Below, piece by piece: positions 11,201 to 21,039 of a DNA stretch of 64,000 nt. The notes beneath the pieces are model-generated. The model saw nothing but the letters and a program-made list of their open reading frames with translations, was not told the DNA's origin and made no database searches. The first letter of the stretch is position 1, and each line of letters starts with the position of its first letter. A program made the translations under genes and the position numbers. Source of the stretch: Pyropia haitanensis (taxonomy: Eukaryota; Rhodophyta; Bangiophyceae; Bangiales; Bangiaceae); assembly GCA_008729055.1 (NCBI GenBank), contig SDUX01000005.1, positions 918,801 to 982,800 on the forward strand, read 5' to 3'.

Positions 11201-12686
11201 TCGTCGGGCACCTCCGAGCCCGACCAGCCCACCCACACAAACGGAAACTCGTTCTTCACGCCCGCCAGCGCAGACACTAGCCCTCCCGCGGACATCTTAA
11301 AGTCCCACTGCCCGTCGTTGTTCTTGTTGATCGTGACGGGCAGCCGGTTGGACACCACCAGCAGCCGCCGGCCGGGGGTACTGCCGCCGAGACCATTCTC
11401 CCCCAGCACACTCCCGCCGGGGCGGCCGTCTGCGCCAGTCGCCGCCTCAGAAGCGGCACCACCAACGCCACCCCCAGCCCCCGCCGCCGCCTCCTCCGAC
11501 TCGCGCACGACGGTCAGCTCCCGGTGGAGCTCCTGGATCCGCGCCAAAATTTCCCCCTCTGTCAGGTGGGAGGCGGCCGCCGCCTGGCCCTTTCCACCCA
11601 GCCCGTCACTGCTGAGGGATGGAAGGTCAGCTGCCGCCAGGTGGGGCAGACTATTGTTCCCCGCCTGGCCCCGGGACAGCGGCTGCGGCACCGACGGCGT
11701 CAGCGGGATCTGCACCGTCGGCGCGGACATGACGTGCGGTAGGCCGGGCATGATGCCCGCTGCGTGGTGGTCCCGCCCGTGCGACGCGCCATGACCGTGA
11801 CGCCCGCTGTGGTGCCCGCCCGCCGCCTCGCCGCCCCCCCCACCGTGCGACCGCAATCCGGCGCGGTGGGATGCGTGCGCCGTCGTGCTGCTGCTGCTGC
11901 TGCCGCCGCCGCCGCCACCGCCGCCACCATCACCACCACCACCACCACCGCCGCCGCCGCCGCCACTGCTGCCACCGCCCCCCCACGGCCGCCGTCGCCG
12001 CCGCCCCCATGGCGGGAACCCCCGTCCCCGACCGCGTGCCGCGGCTGGTGCAGGAAGTTGCTCGCCCAGATGGCTGGCGACGACCCAGACCGCAACGCGT
12101 ACGCGTCGTAGGACGGGGCCGATGAAACAGACTCAAGCTCCGTCTCGCTCGCATCCTCCAGCTCCCCCGCGTCATCGTCGTCCTCCTCAAAGCCAGAGTC
12201 GTCGTCTCGCACCACGCGGCTGCCGCCATCATCGTCGTCATCCCCGGCACCGAGGCTGCCCCCCCCCGACGAGCCGCCAGCGCCGCCGACTCCCCCCAGC
12301 GGCAGGTACATGCTGCCGCGCGAGGTGCCCGGCCGGTCAGCCCCCTCTGGGCACGGCCGCACGCGCGACCGTGTCCGCGGCGGCACGCCAATGGTGAGCG
12401 GCTGACCCGCCCCCTCTGGCAGGCCCCCATCGACGGCCACGTCCCCGTCGGGGGAGGGCAGCGCAAATCGTGGGGTGCCCGCCGAGTAGTCCCGCCTCGG
12501 CGGCCGGCGCTGTTGGTCTGGCCCAACGCTCACAGGGACAGACTGCGGCAGGGACGCGGGGCTCTGGCTCCGACCCCGCTCCAGTTGCCCGTCATCAGCA
12601 TCGCGGCCGCCCGTAGCGGGGGCGCCCGCGTCGTCCTCGACGGGCGCCGCACCGTCATCCCGCGCGGCACCCCCGGGCCGAAGCAT
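8290..12686 (-). CDS. TPS: Trehalose-6-phosphate synthase with degenerate phosphatase domain
   Basis: The core is a GT20 domain (about 11370-9950) joining UDP-glucose (or another NDP-glucose) to glucose-6-phosphate. Visible blocks are VVSNRLPV, SAGGL, WVQDYHLMLLP, FFLHTPFPSSE, GVDRLDYIKG and RDGMNLVSYEYV. A HAD phosphatase-like domain follows (about 9880-9130). Its first motif reads FEYEGTL where active phosphatases have D-x-D-G-T, and the last reads GSDKADEE instead of G-D-D-x-T-D-E, so it is probably inactive and structural or regulatory. Unusually long acidic/Ser-rich N-terminal and Ser/Pro-rich C-terminal extensions give about 1,465 residues. The N-terminal frame (ATG 12686) joins the rest only if the C7 run at 11978-11984 is one base short in this sequence. 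No introns are needed. Confidence 0.9.
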
Positions 12687-13340
12687 AGCCGGACCCAATG
12701 CGACGGGGAATGTGGCGCACGCCCGACGCGGGCCAGGCGGCGGCCCTCGGGAGTGTACCACCAAGACCAGGACCAGGATCAATACCTCGATGCGTCCAAG
12801 CGCCCATCCACCACCACCCGGTGGCGGGGGGGAAGTGTCGGACGGTCGCGTCTCGGGCGCCGCCTGCAGGCAGCAACCAACAAGGCGGCTACGGTGGGCC
12901 GCGGCACCCGCGCACGTGTGTTTCGGTTGCTCGCGGTGAGGGATTCGGAGCAGTCCACGGGTGTCGCCCACGAGTAGGGTTTGGGCAAACGAGCCCCATT
13001 TTGTGGCGTGACAGGCGCGCGCGACCTAAACAAAAACGGGATAGCGGCACTCGAGCAGCACGGAGGGCACATCCACCAATTGCAAACCCTAACCGAATAT
13101 GTGTACACGTTGCAGAAATTTACAGCCAAAACGGGCCAAATCTTGGTCAAATTCGGTCATTCTGGGCCCTATGGTCGTATGAGGTGCCATACAGCAACAC
13201 AGGAGTAGGGATGTGCATATTTTCGCCACGTGAGTAATATTTCCAGGTATTACCGGAACCCCTCTTCGTTCCCCTTCCTGATGGGGTTTCTGTCATACGG
13301 AAATCTTTCCGTTTCTTTCCGACACGTGGACAATGCCGAT
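12687..13340. other. Intergenic region between TPS (-) and the 13476 ORF (+)
   Basis: This is a divergent spacer. AT content rises around 13050-13350, and it probably carries the TPS promoter as well as upstream elements of the downstream gene. No gene was seen. Confidence 0.5.
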
Positions 13341-13357
13341 CCAATGAGGTATATAAA
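13341..13357 (+). promoter_or_regulatory. CCAAT plus TATA-box core promoter
   Basis: CCAAT at 13341-13345 is followed by TATATAAA at 13350-13357. A pyrimidine-rich leader (about 13405-13470) then leads to an ATG at 13476. The spacing suits transcription starting near 13380. Sites this clear are rare elsewhere in the window. Confidence 0.6.
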
Positions 13358-13475
13358 CCCCATCAAGTCCTGTGGACGCGCGTCGTGATGCGTCGTCGAC
13401 GACAGGCCCCACCTGCTCCCTCGCTTGTCTCTTTGCCGACTTTCTTTTCCCGTCTGTTGCCTGTCCCACGCAACG

Positions 13476-14042
13476 ATGGCGCCTCCGCGCGGTTGCAGTC
13501 CGCGGGTAAGGAGGGCGGTGTGGGCCTTCGTCGCCGTGTTGTTTCACGCCGCCGCCGCCGGGCTGACGCCGCTGGCGGGGGAGGGAGGGCGTGGGGAGAG
13601 GGTGGGGTTGGGGGGGGGGAGCTTGGGCGGAGACGGGGGACGGCGGGCGCCCCCTGGCGGCGCCGCGGCGCCCTGCCGGCGGCGGGACGCGGCGCGCGCC
13701 GCGGTCGCCGCGGCGGAAAGGCACGTGGCGGAGCCGCCCTCGGCGCGCCGCCGCTGCCGCCGCCGGTCCCCGACGGCGGCGCCGACGCGCGCGTCACGGG
13801 CGCTGTCGTCGCCTTTTTTGACAGCGTCCGCGCCTTTGTCCCTGTCGCCGTGTGAGGCGCCGCGGGTGGCGCCCGTCGCGGCGGCGCCGCGGCGGCCAGG
13901 AGGGGGTGCACCCGAGAGCGAGGGATTGCGTGAACAGGGAAATGGGACAGGGAAGGGTTATCGAAGACGTGTACACATATTTTTTTTCATGGGTCTCTTA
14001 CCGGTTGTTGCACGGGCAACGTTGCAAAAAGAGAGAGAGTGA
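13476..14042 (+). CDS. Candidate gene behind the TATA promoter, possible secreted protein
   Basis: The ATG at 13476 opens a 188-codon frame. It begins with basic residues and then a hydrophobic stretch (AVWAFVAVLFHAAAAG), as in a signal peptide. The rest is Arg/Ala/Gly-rich and unconvincing. A neighbouring frame ends at 13855 with a more protein-like tail (VTGAVVAFFDSVRAFVPVAV), and a GTAAGG donor-like site lies 30 bp after the ATG, so the true product may be spliced or frame-shifted at the G9 run near 13610. The promoter is better supported than the exact protein. Confidence 0.35.
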   Translation: MAPPRGCSPRVRRAVWAFVAVLFHAAAAGLTPLAGEGGRGERVGLGGGSLGGDGGRRAPPGGAAAPCRRRDAARAAVAAAERHVAEPPSARRRCRRRSPTAAPTRASRALSSPFLTASAPLSLSPCEAPRVAPVAAAPRRPGGGAPESEGLREQGNGTGKGYRRRVHIFFFMGLLPVVARATLQKERE

Positions 14043-14262
14043 CAGTCCAGGTGCCTGAGAAGCTCAACCGCTCACGCGGGAAACACGTCGCCCTTCTGTG
14101 TGTGTGCACTGCCTTGAACAGCAAAGAGGGGAGTTTAAGTGAGGGAACGGGCCAGGGAGTGGGCGCAGCTTCGGCGCGACCAGTAACGCCGGAGCGGCAT
14201 GCTGCAAAATCCAGGGCAGGGGTGGTGAAATCGGAACACGCGCCGTGCAGGCCGGTCAGGCT

Positions 14263-14784
14263 TGTGACAAACCCCGAATCTGGGTTTGAATATTCGGAGC
14301 AAGTGGCTCAGAATTGAGATTGGATTTCACCCGACCCATGAGTGAAATATTCCGATTTCAGCTCGAAATTCCGACTGGGACTTTCGGCACCCCATTTGCA
14401 GAGTATTGCAGTGGTTCGTATCTTGGGGATTTTTGCGCGGGAGCCAGACGGATTTCTACGCTTGCTTGCTTTGATTGTGGAGCTTTTTTATTGGGTGGTC
14501 TGAGTGTTCATTTTTTTGCGTGTTTTGCGAGGGGTGTGCGCGCGCATGCGTGCACACGAGGGTTTATATGCGCGGGACAGCAAGGTGGGGAGGGCCCCCC
14601 TTGGCTGCCAAGTAAACTCCGTCTGGCTCCGACACATCTTGTTCGTGCCTTGGCGAGTCGGCCACTCGTCACACGCAAGTCGCGTGTTGGTGTTGCACGG
14701 GTTGCTTCCGGTGTTCCAAGTTGGGACCCGAGCGTGCGTGTTCCGCCCCCACAAGTTGTGGGTCGGCGTAGCCGTACTGCTACA
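14263..14784 (+). repeat. 5' LTR, 522 bp
   Basis: Begins TGTGACAAACC and ends CTGCTACA. A TATA-like TTTATATG near 14563 could serve as core promoter. It is identical to the 3' LTR apart from three substitutions and one T in a T run. Confidence 0.96.
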
Positions 14785-14786
14785 GT

Positions 14787-14804
14787 TGGTGGATCAGCGG
14801 GGGA
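14787..14804 (+). other. Primer-binding site
   Basis: Two bases after the LTR the sequence reads TGGTGGATCAGCGGGGGA. The leading TGG pairs with the CCA end of a tRNA, and the complement (…CGCTGATCCACCA) has the layout of a tRNA 3' acceptor strand. The tRNA identity was not determined. Confidence 0.75.
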
Positions 14805-15091
14805 GAGGACATCGACTCGGAGTCCCCTCCTTTGGTGGGGAAACTGAGTTGGTTTCTCTCCCCCTACGGCACCGTGACTTCGGGCCGTCTCATCGACTCC
14901 CCCTCGTACTCCGAGGTTCGCGGGGCGACAAGGTGAGCGTCCGGAGTTCGGACGGGGACACGGAGTAACGACCCCTCACCGCTTTCGTCGCGTAAGCGGA
15001 GGGGCGGTTGTGTTCCGTGCTCCCACGCCGACGATCCCCGACTCTGGGCACCGTAACGTCATTTTGGTGACTCAACTTGAGTCCCGGAGTG

Positions 15092-16852
15092 ATGGCGGGC
15101 GCGGAAGACTCTCCCGCCGCGCCGTTTGTACCTGGGGAGGGGGAGCGGACGCGTCCCCCTTTGGGCGGAGTACCCCCCAGGACGGGCAGCGTGGATGAGT
15201 CGGGTCGCCAGGGGCGACCCCCTCGGCGTTCGGCCAGGTTCCGACCTACGCCATCCTCCGTCGACTCGAGCGGAGGTCGCCCTCCTCCGGCGGGTGTGCC
15301 GAGCCAGACTCCGGCTCAGGTGCCCCTACCGGAGGACGATGACACTCTCTTCGGCACGGGACTGCCGGCCTTGGGTGCTGGGGGCAGAGGCTCCGTACCC
15401 CGGGACGGCGAGTCCGCGCCCCCTTTGGTTCCGGAAGGACCGGGCGGTAGCTCAAGTCGAGCTCCGCCGGGGTCCACCGGGAGCCTGGATGCCAGTGTGG
15501 TGACAGCCATCGCACAAGTTGTGCGTGAGGAGGTGGGGCGGGCGCTACAGGAAAAGTCTCCTGCGCCTGGGCAGGCCTCCCGGCATGAGCGGCGTGGGGA
15601 GCAAGTTGCTCCCCGCCGAGAGTATCGTTCTCGTTCGCCTGCCCACTCGAGCGAGGCGTCGAGTGGGGAGGAGGCCGTCCGACATGGACGGCAGGAGCCA
15701 CGGGATCATCCCAAAGTCCGGGAGATTCCCAAGAAGATCGTGGTTAACAATCCTTTATACGCGGACGTCTTCGACTGTGAGACGTACGCGTTGGTCAACA
15801 AGTCGGTGACCTACACGAACCGCCAGGCCCATACTCTGGGCCGACGCAAGAAGGACGTGGCCCAGTCCTTTGGGGTCCGGTCTGAGTGGGACGGGACCCC
15901 GCCACTGAAGGTCTTCCAGTTTTTGCGTAAGTTCGCAAAAGCCTGCGATGACAATGATGTCTCTGAAGCAGAGGCGTTCTTCATGCTTCAGGACTTCACC
16001 AAGGAGCCACTCCGCTCCGAGGTGATGAGCGTCATGCCAAGTCGGCATGGCGGCAACCCCGGTGAGGTCTCCTCCTACTTGGAGTTGATCAACTGGGTGT
16101 TGCGCTACCACGCGGACGAGGCGTCTCTCGCCGCGCAGGTAGAGGAGTTTAATCGTGCCACCCAGAGTGAGGGTGAGGACGAGCGGACGTTCGCTGAGAG
16201 ACTCCGTCAGCTGAACGTCCTTTGTGGATTTATTCATCCACAAGGCGTCATCAAAGGGCGTTTTGTGGAGGGTGTCCACCGTTCCGCTCGCGCGACTGTG
16301 CGTGAGCGCAACACGCCTGGCATGACGCTGGCCGAGTTGGCCCGCGTCGCCCAAACCAAGGGTGAAGAGTACCGTTGGATCGTGTCTGACCAACGGAAGG
16401 AGAGAGAGAAGGAGACTAAGAGCGCGGAGGCGACTCGCCTTCGTCGCGCGGCCAGGGCGGCCCAGTACCCTCGGGTACGCCCGGCTGTGGCAGCTACCTC
16501 AACTCAAGAGGAAGCTGCTGTCGTGGCGGCCATCCCGGAAACTCCCCAGGGAAAGGCGACGCCACCGATATCAAAGAGCGACCGGCCGTGTTGGCAGTGC
16601 TCGAAGACGGGTCACTGGGCGTCTCAGTGCCCCGCCTTGGACTCGCGTCTGCGAGCCATCTTGGCTCGCAGCATGAGTCTTGGGACCCGGGGAACTCCCC
16701 CGAGTTCCCGCTCTAACCCAACTCGGGTTGGTGCCATCACCCAACAGGGGCCGGAGGGGACTGACAAGAGTCTTGAGGAGGGGGAGGCACCCACCTCAAG
16801 CTCGAGTGAGAGCACCCCTTCCTCATCCGACTCGGGTGAGGGAAACGCCTAG
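15092..16852 (+). CDS. gag: Gag polyprotein of the chromovirus
   Basis: 586 codons from the first ATG (15092). The first 180 residues are Pro/Gly/Ser-rich and disordered. Residues about 210-420 form the helical capsid region, including the EWDGTPPLKVFQFLRKF block typical of retrotransposon gag. A CCHC zinc knuckle (C-x2-C-x4-H-x4-C) sits at about residues 499-512 and should bind the genomic RNA. The tail is Ser/acidic. The last codons contain the slippery heptamer that leads into pol. The frame is intact, so the product should assemble the virus-like particle. Confidence 0.93.
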   Translation: MAGAEDSPAAPFVPGEGERTRPPLGGVPPRTGSVDESGRQGRPPRRSARFRPTPSSVDSSGGRPPPAGVPSQTPAQVPLPEDDDTLFGTGLPALGAGGRGSVPRDGESAPPLVPEGPGGSSSRAPPGSTGSLDASVVTAIAQVVREEVGRALQEKSPAPGQASRHERRGEQVAPRREYRSRSPAHSSEASSGEEAVRHGRQEPRDHPKVREIPKKIVVNNPLYADVFDCETYALVNKSVTYTNRQAHTLGRRKKDVAQSFGVRSEWDGTPPLKVFQFLRKFAKACDDNDVSEAEAFFMLQDFTKEPLRSEVMSVMPSRHGGNPGEVSSYLELINWVLRYHADEASLAAQVEEFNRATQSEGEDERTFAERLRQLNVLCGFIHPQGVIKGRFVEGVHRSARATVRERNTPGMTLAELARVAQTKGEEYRWIVSDQRKEREKETKSAEATRLRRAARAAQYPRVRPAVAATSTQEEAAVVAAIPETPQGKATPPISKSDRPCWQCSKTGHWASQCPALDSRLRAILARSMSLGTRGTPPSSRSNPTRVGAITQQGPEGTDKSLEEGEAPTSSSSESTPSSSDSGEGNA

Positions 16853-16896
16853 CCGCTGGAGTCGAGTTGACCCCACAGACCTCGGCGGCAGGTCAA
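16840..16896 (+). promoter_or_regulatory. Programmed -1 ribosomal frameshift signal between gag and pol
   Basis: The heptamer G GGA AAC (16840-16846) lies in the gag frame exactly as X XXY YYZ, three codons before the gag stop ends. The pol frame opens at 16840, right after a TGA at 16837-16839, so a -1 slip is the natural route into pol. Five bases after the heptamer a stem can form: 16852-16859 with 16882-16889, 8 bp including two G-U pairs. A second pairing, 16867-16872 with 16891-16896 (6 bp), interleaves with it in pseudoknot order. The single base between the two 3' strands is short for a classic H-type pseudoknot, so the pairings may be alternatives. Confidence 0.78.
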
Positions 16897-19800
16897 GGGG
16901 AACTTCACCCGACGCCGACGCAGGGGCGGGTGAAGCTCTTACAACGCCCTCGAGGGGTGAGACCTCAAGGCAAGGCCCCCTCGCAGCGATACGACCCAAG
17001 TCGGATCGTATCTGTCTTGGTAGGGAGTAACTACCAAGTCGCAGCCAGACTTTGGCTGTACGATGGGTATGAGTTTGCTTCCCGTGTCATAGTCGACACG
17101 GGTTCGCCGGTGTCCCTCATCAGGCAGGAGTTGTTGCCTGAGGGAGTCGAGGTGAGTCAAGTTGACCGCTCGGCATGGCGTATGTTTGATGTCAATGGGG
17201 GACTCCTCCCCATTGTGGGTTCAATTGCATTGAGTGTTTGCATTGGGTCATACCAGACTGAGGTGACCTTAGGGGTTGTGCCACGCATGTCGGTCCCAGT
17301 ACTCCTGGGTACCGATTACGTGGACATCCACGTACCCGAAGTCCGGGGACCCGAAGGGTTTATTCGCATGCTCAATGGGGAAACTGTCCCCATCTTGCGT
17401 AAAGGGGCCACTGTCTCCCCGAAGACTCCCAAGCCACGGGAGAGGCCTCGTGAGACAGATGGCAGCACTGAGTCGGTGCATGTACTCAAGGGAGTGTGCA
17501 TTCCTCCCCGGTCGAGGACGTATGTACAAGTTCGTACATCGTTTCAGGGAAATGGGTTTGTATTCCCCCTCGACAAGACATATGAGAAGCACCAGGTGCA
17601 AGTTGCACCTGGACCCATGACTTGTGGGACTGACCAGACCTGGGTCGTCGAGGTCCTCAACGTGTCGAAGACTCCTCGACGCATCCCCCGTGGGATGAAG
17701 ATCGCGAGCATCTCCACCCACGAGGGGAATGTCACCGCTGTGACTCAACAGCAGTGGACGGCAATGGAGGAGAAGACTCCCTTTCCTCCTGACCCAAAGC
17801 CGTCGGCAGACTCGCCGACGGTGCACCGGGAAAATGTCCCGAAGTGCCTGCATGATCGCTTGGATAAACTCATCCAAAAGCACCACAAGTTGTGGAATGG
17901 TGACCTTGGACTCATCAAGGCCACCGAACACAGAATCGTGTTGAAGCCTGGGGTCAAGCCAGTCCGCTTAAACCCCTACCGTATGGGCCCTGCCTCTCGG
18001 GAACTTACCCGGAAGCAGGTCCAACGGATGAAGGACCTTGGGGTCATTGAGCCCAGCTCAGGCGAGTGGGCCAGCCCCATAGTCCTGGTGCCCAAACCCG
18101 ACGGCACCATGCGGTTCTGCATTGACTACCGCAAGTTAAATGAACGGACGGTAAAGGACAGTTACCCTTTACCCCGTATGGACGATTGCCTCGACTCACT
18201 TGGTGAGGCAAAGTTCTTCTCCACGTTGGACTGCAACGCGGGGTACTGGCAGATCCCCATACGCAAGGAGGATCGGCCACTCACGGCCTTCACGTGTCAC
18301 TGTGGAGTTCATCAGTGCGTGAGGTTGCCGTTTGGGCTATGCAATGCACCTGCGACTTTTCAGCGTGCTATTGACATGATACTTGCCGGAGTCAAATGGC
18401 AGTATGCCCTCGTCTATTTAGACGACATCATTGTGTTCTCCGGAACTGCCGAAGAACACTTGTCCCACTTGGACAATGTGTTCACCCTGCTGAGTAAAGC
18501 AGGAGTGACACTGAAGCCAGCCAAGTGCCACCTCTTCAGTAACGAGGTGGCCTACCTTGGTCATGTGGTCCGACCAGGTAGCATCAGTGTCAACGAGAAA
18601 AACCTCGTGGCACTGCGTCGGGCAAGTTACCCCTTGACGCAGACACAGCTCAGGAGTTTTCTGGGCATGTGCAATGTGTACAGACGCTTCACGGCGAACT
18701 TTGCCAAAGTGTCTGCACCCTTGAACCGCTTGGTAAGTCCCAAGCGGCCCAAGCGCCTCGACCCTCCGACCCAAGAGGAGCGAGAAGCGTTTGAGAGGTT
18801 GAAAGATCTCCTTTGCAACCCGCCGGTGTTGGCCATCCCCAGACTCGGGGGCCACTACATCATAGATGTGGACGCGAGTTACGACCAACTTGGTTGTTGC
18901 TTGCTCCAGCAACAGACCACGGGCGAGTACCTGCCCGTGGGCTACTACAGTAAGGGCCTGTCCCCGGCACAGAAGAACTACACTGTGACGGAGCTGGAAG
19001 GCCTGGGCGTAGTATGGGCAGTCACCATGCTACGACCCTACATCGAAGGAGGGAGGTTCCTCGTTCGATGTGATCACCGAGCCCTGAAGTGGATACTTAC
19101 CACTACAGCGTGCTCGAATAATCGACTCAATCGATGGCGACTTCGCCTCGCTGAGTTTGACTTCGACGTTGAGTATAAGTCGGGTCAAAAGCACGCGGTT
19201 GCGGACGCGATGTCACGCATACCGACGGATGGGTACGACTCAGTACCCATCCCAGAGGAAATCCCTCATGTGGGAGTCACCACACGGTCGGGGTCAGTAC
19301 TCGACCCGAGGCGGCCGGAGATGGCCCGCCTCCTACCGTTGTCTAAGGACAAACTCGTCCAGGCACAAGAGACTGACAAACTCTGTCAGCAACTCAAGAA
19401 GGAGTTGGACAGTCCCGAACCAACTCGGTTCTTCTTGAGTGAAGACGGCATTTTATGCCGGCGGGGACATACCCAAGGAGAACAACAAGTTGTTGTTCCC
19501 GAGAGTCTGAGGATGGACATCCTCCAACGGGAACACTCCTCACCGTTGGGTGCCCACCCAGGGTCGACTAAGTTGTATCAGACCCTGAGAAAAAAATATT
19601 ATTGGCCATCACTCGTGGCTGATGTGTATGGGCATGTGGCCTCGTGCGCGACTTGCGCACAGAACCGACTCATGGAGGCCAGAGAGACGTCCACCATGCG
19701 TCTCTTTCCTGCGACGGAGCCGTTCGCAGCGATTGCCGTGGACCTACTTGGTCCACTGCCTCGGACACCAGAAGGGTATGAGTACCTTCTGGTGATGTGT

Positions 19801-20832
19801 GATCGCTTTACTAAGCTCACACGGGTGGCCCCACTCAAGGACACCACTGCCTTGGACGTCTTGAGCGAGTTGCTCGACGTCTGGATAGCCAGTTATGGTA
19901 TCCCGGACTCTGTCCTTTCGGACAACGGACCGCAGTTCGCGTCCGTCCTATACCAGGGAGTCCTGAAGATGCTCGGGGTGGAAACAAACTACGCCACCCC
20001 GTACCACCCCCAGACTAATGGGCAGGTGGAGCGCTTCAATAAGACACTAGTGCGCCAGTTGCGTCACTATGTGCACGACCATGTAGTCACATGGGCGCGC
20101 TACGCGTCACTACTTGTGACAGCGTACAACTCCCAAGTGCACAGTAGCACGGGAGAGGCACCGTTTGCCTTTGTATGTCCACGGCGACTCAAGCCAGTGG
20201 CCATTGAACGCCTCACCCAGACTGAGGGTGACCCGTCGACCCAAACTCCGGGTCAAGCTAAGGCTGCCCTCCTCCATAAGCTGGAAAAGATGGTACCCCT
20301 TGTCCAGAAGACCATGGACAAGGCGCAGGCGAGATACAAAAAGAATTTCGACACCCGAGTTAGGAGTCGACGCACCCCTCTCCGAGTTGGAGAATCGGTG
20401 TACGTAAATGCCCACGACAAACCGGGGGGAAAATTGGTCTTCAAAACTCAGGGACCATATCAAATATTGAAAACGGATGGGCGCAGATTAACCATCGAAA
20501 GTGACGATGGTATCCGCACAATTAATGGGAATTACGCGACTCGCGCCCCCGAACCACCCGAAGGAGACCCAGCTTGGGCTCGGGCACTTAAGGCATGGCA
20601 AGTCCCAGCCTTGCCGTCAACTTCCAATAAACCAATGGAAGCCGTGTTCGACAAGTTTGTCGGACATGGGTATGATGAATCGGGGCGACTCATGCTCCGT
20701 GTCAGATGGTTTGGGTATGGGTCGAACTCCGACACCTGGGAGTATGTAGAGGACCTTCCAACCGAGAAAGTCCGGCGGTATTGCCAAGCTGCAAAGATAC
20801 CCATGCGACGTCGCCCAACACAGGCGACGTAG
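16840..20832 (+). CDS. pol: Pol polyprotein: protease, RT, RNase H, integrase, chromodomain
   Basis: 1,330 codons in the -1 frame relative to gag, with no ATG at its start, consistent with expression as a Gag-Pol fusion. The aspartic protease has VIVDTGSPVSL (about 17080). Reverse transcriptase has FCIDYRKLNERT (18115) and the active-site YLDD (18415). RNase H has IIDVDASYDQLG (18861), TELEGL and a terminal DAMSR. Integrase has an HHCC zinc finger (about 19530-19660) and the D,D,E triad in AVDLLGPLP, LSDNGPQF and NGQVERFNK (19737-20040). The C-terminal 50 residues form a chromodomain (VRWFGYGSNSDTWEYVEDL), which in chromoviruses directs integration to marked heterochromatin. All catalytic residues I could check are present. 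Confidence 0.97.
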   Translation, partial: GKRLAAGVELTPQTSAAGQGELHPTPTQGRVKLLQRPRGVRPQGKAPSQRYDPSRIVSVLVGSNYQVAARLWLYDGYEFASRVIVDTGSPVSLIRQELLPEGVEVSQVDRSAWRMFDVNGGLLPIVGSIALSVCIGSYQTEVTLGVVPRMSVPVLLGTDYVDIHVPEVRGPEGFIRMLNGETVPILRKGATVSPKTPKPRERPRETDGSTESVHVLKGVCIPPRSRTYVQVRTSFQGNGFVFPLDKTYEKHQVQVAPGPMTCGTDQTWVVEVLNVSKTPRRIPRGMKIASISTHEGNVTAVTQQQWTAMEEKTPFPPDPKPSADSPTVHRENVPKCLHDRLDKLIQKHHKLWNGDLGLIKATEHRIVLKPGVKPVRLNPYRMGPASRELTRKQVQRMKDLGVIEPSSGEWASPIVLVPKPDGTMRFCIDYRKLNERTVKDSYPLPRMDDCLDSLGEAKFFSTLDCNAGYWQIPIRKEDRPLTAFTCHCGVHQCVRLPFGLCNAPATFQRAIDMILAGVKWQYALVYLDDIIVFSGTAEEHLSHLDNVFTLLSKAGVTLKPAKCHLFSNEVAYLGHVVRPGSISVNEKNLVALRRASYPLTQTQLRSFLGMCNVYRRFTANFAKVSAPLNRLVSPKRPKRLDPPTQEEREAFERLKDLLCNPPVLAIPRLGGHYIIDVDASYDQLGCCLLQQQTTGEYLPVGYYSKGLSPAQKNYTVTELEGLGVVWAVTMLRPYIEGGRFLVRCDHRALKWILTTTACSNNRLNRWRLRLAEFDFDVEYKSGQKHAVADAMSRIPTDGYDSVPIPEEIPHVGVTTRSGSVLDPRRPEMARLLPLSKDKLVQAQETDKLCQQLKKELDSPEPTRFFLSEDGILCRRGHTQGEQQVVVPESLRMDILQREHSSPLGAHPGSTKLYQTLRKKYYWPSLVADVYGHVASCATCAQNRLMEARETSTMRLFPATEPFAAIAVDLLGPLPRTPEGYEYLLVMCDRFTKLTRVAPLKDTTALDVLSELLDVWIASYGIPDSVLSDNGPQFASVLYQGVLKMLGVETNYATPYHPQTNGQVERFNKTLVRQLRHYVHDHVVTWARYASLLVTAYNSQVHSSTGEAPFAFVCPRRLKPVAIERLTQTEGDPSTQTPGQAKAALLHKLEKMVPLVQKTMDKAQARYKKNFDTRVRSRRTPLRVGESVYVNAHDKPGGKLVFKTQGPYQILKTDGRRLTIESDDGIRTINGNYATRAPEPPEGDPAWARALKAWQVPALPSTSNKPMEAVFDKFVGHGYDESGRLMLRVRWFGYGSNSDTWEYVEDLPTEKVRRYCQAAKIPMRRRPTQAT

Positions 20833-21039
20833 CTTTCCGCACCCCCTACCCCAAGCTCGGGGAGGGGGAAGACCTCTGAGAAGACAAGGGGAAAAGTATA
20901 AGCAACAACTTTGTTATACGCAAGACTACCCTCTCTGCCCCTAGAGTAAAAGGGGCAGCACTAGATGTTTTAGGATACAGGGCCGACTATAACCCTGTCG
21001 TCCCTCGGTGGTATACACTACAGGCCTACTAGGGGATGG

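Noticed and set aside
15077..15091. TTG upstream start for gag
   Set aside because: The first ATG at 15092 is in frame 15 bases later and is the normal choice.
16852..16896. A firm H-type pseudoknot downstream of the slippery site
   Set aside because: The two stems interleave correctly, but one linking base is too short to span the first stem in a classic coaxial knot, so it is kept only as a possibility.
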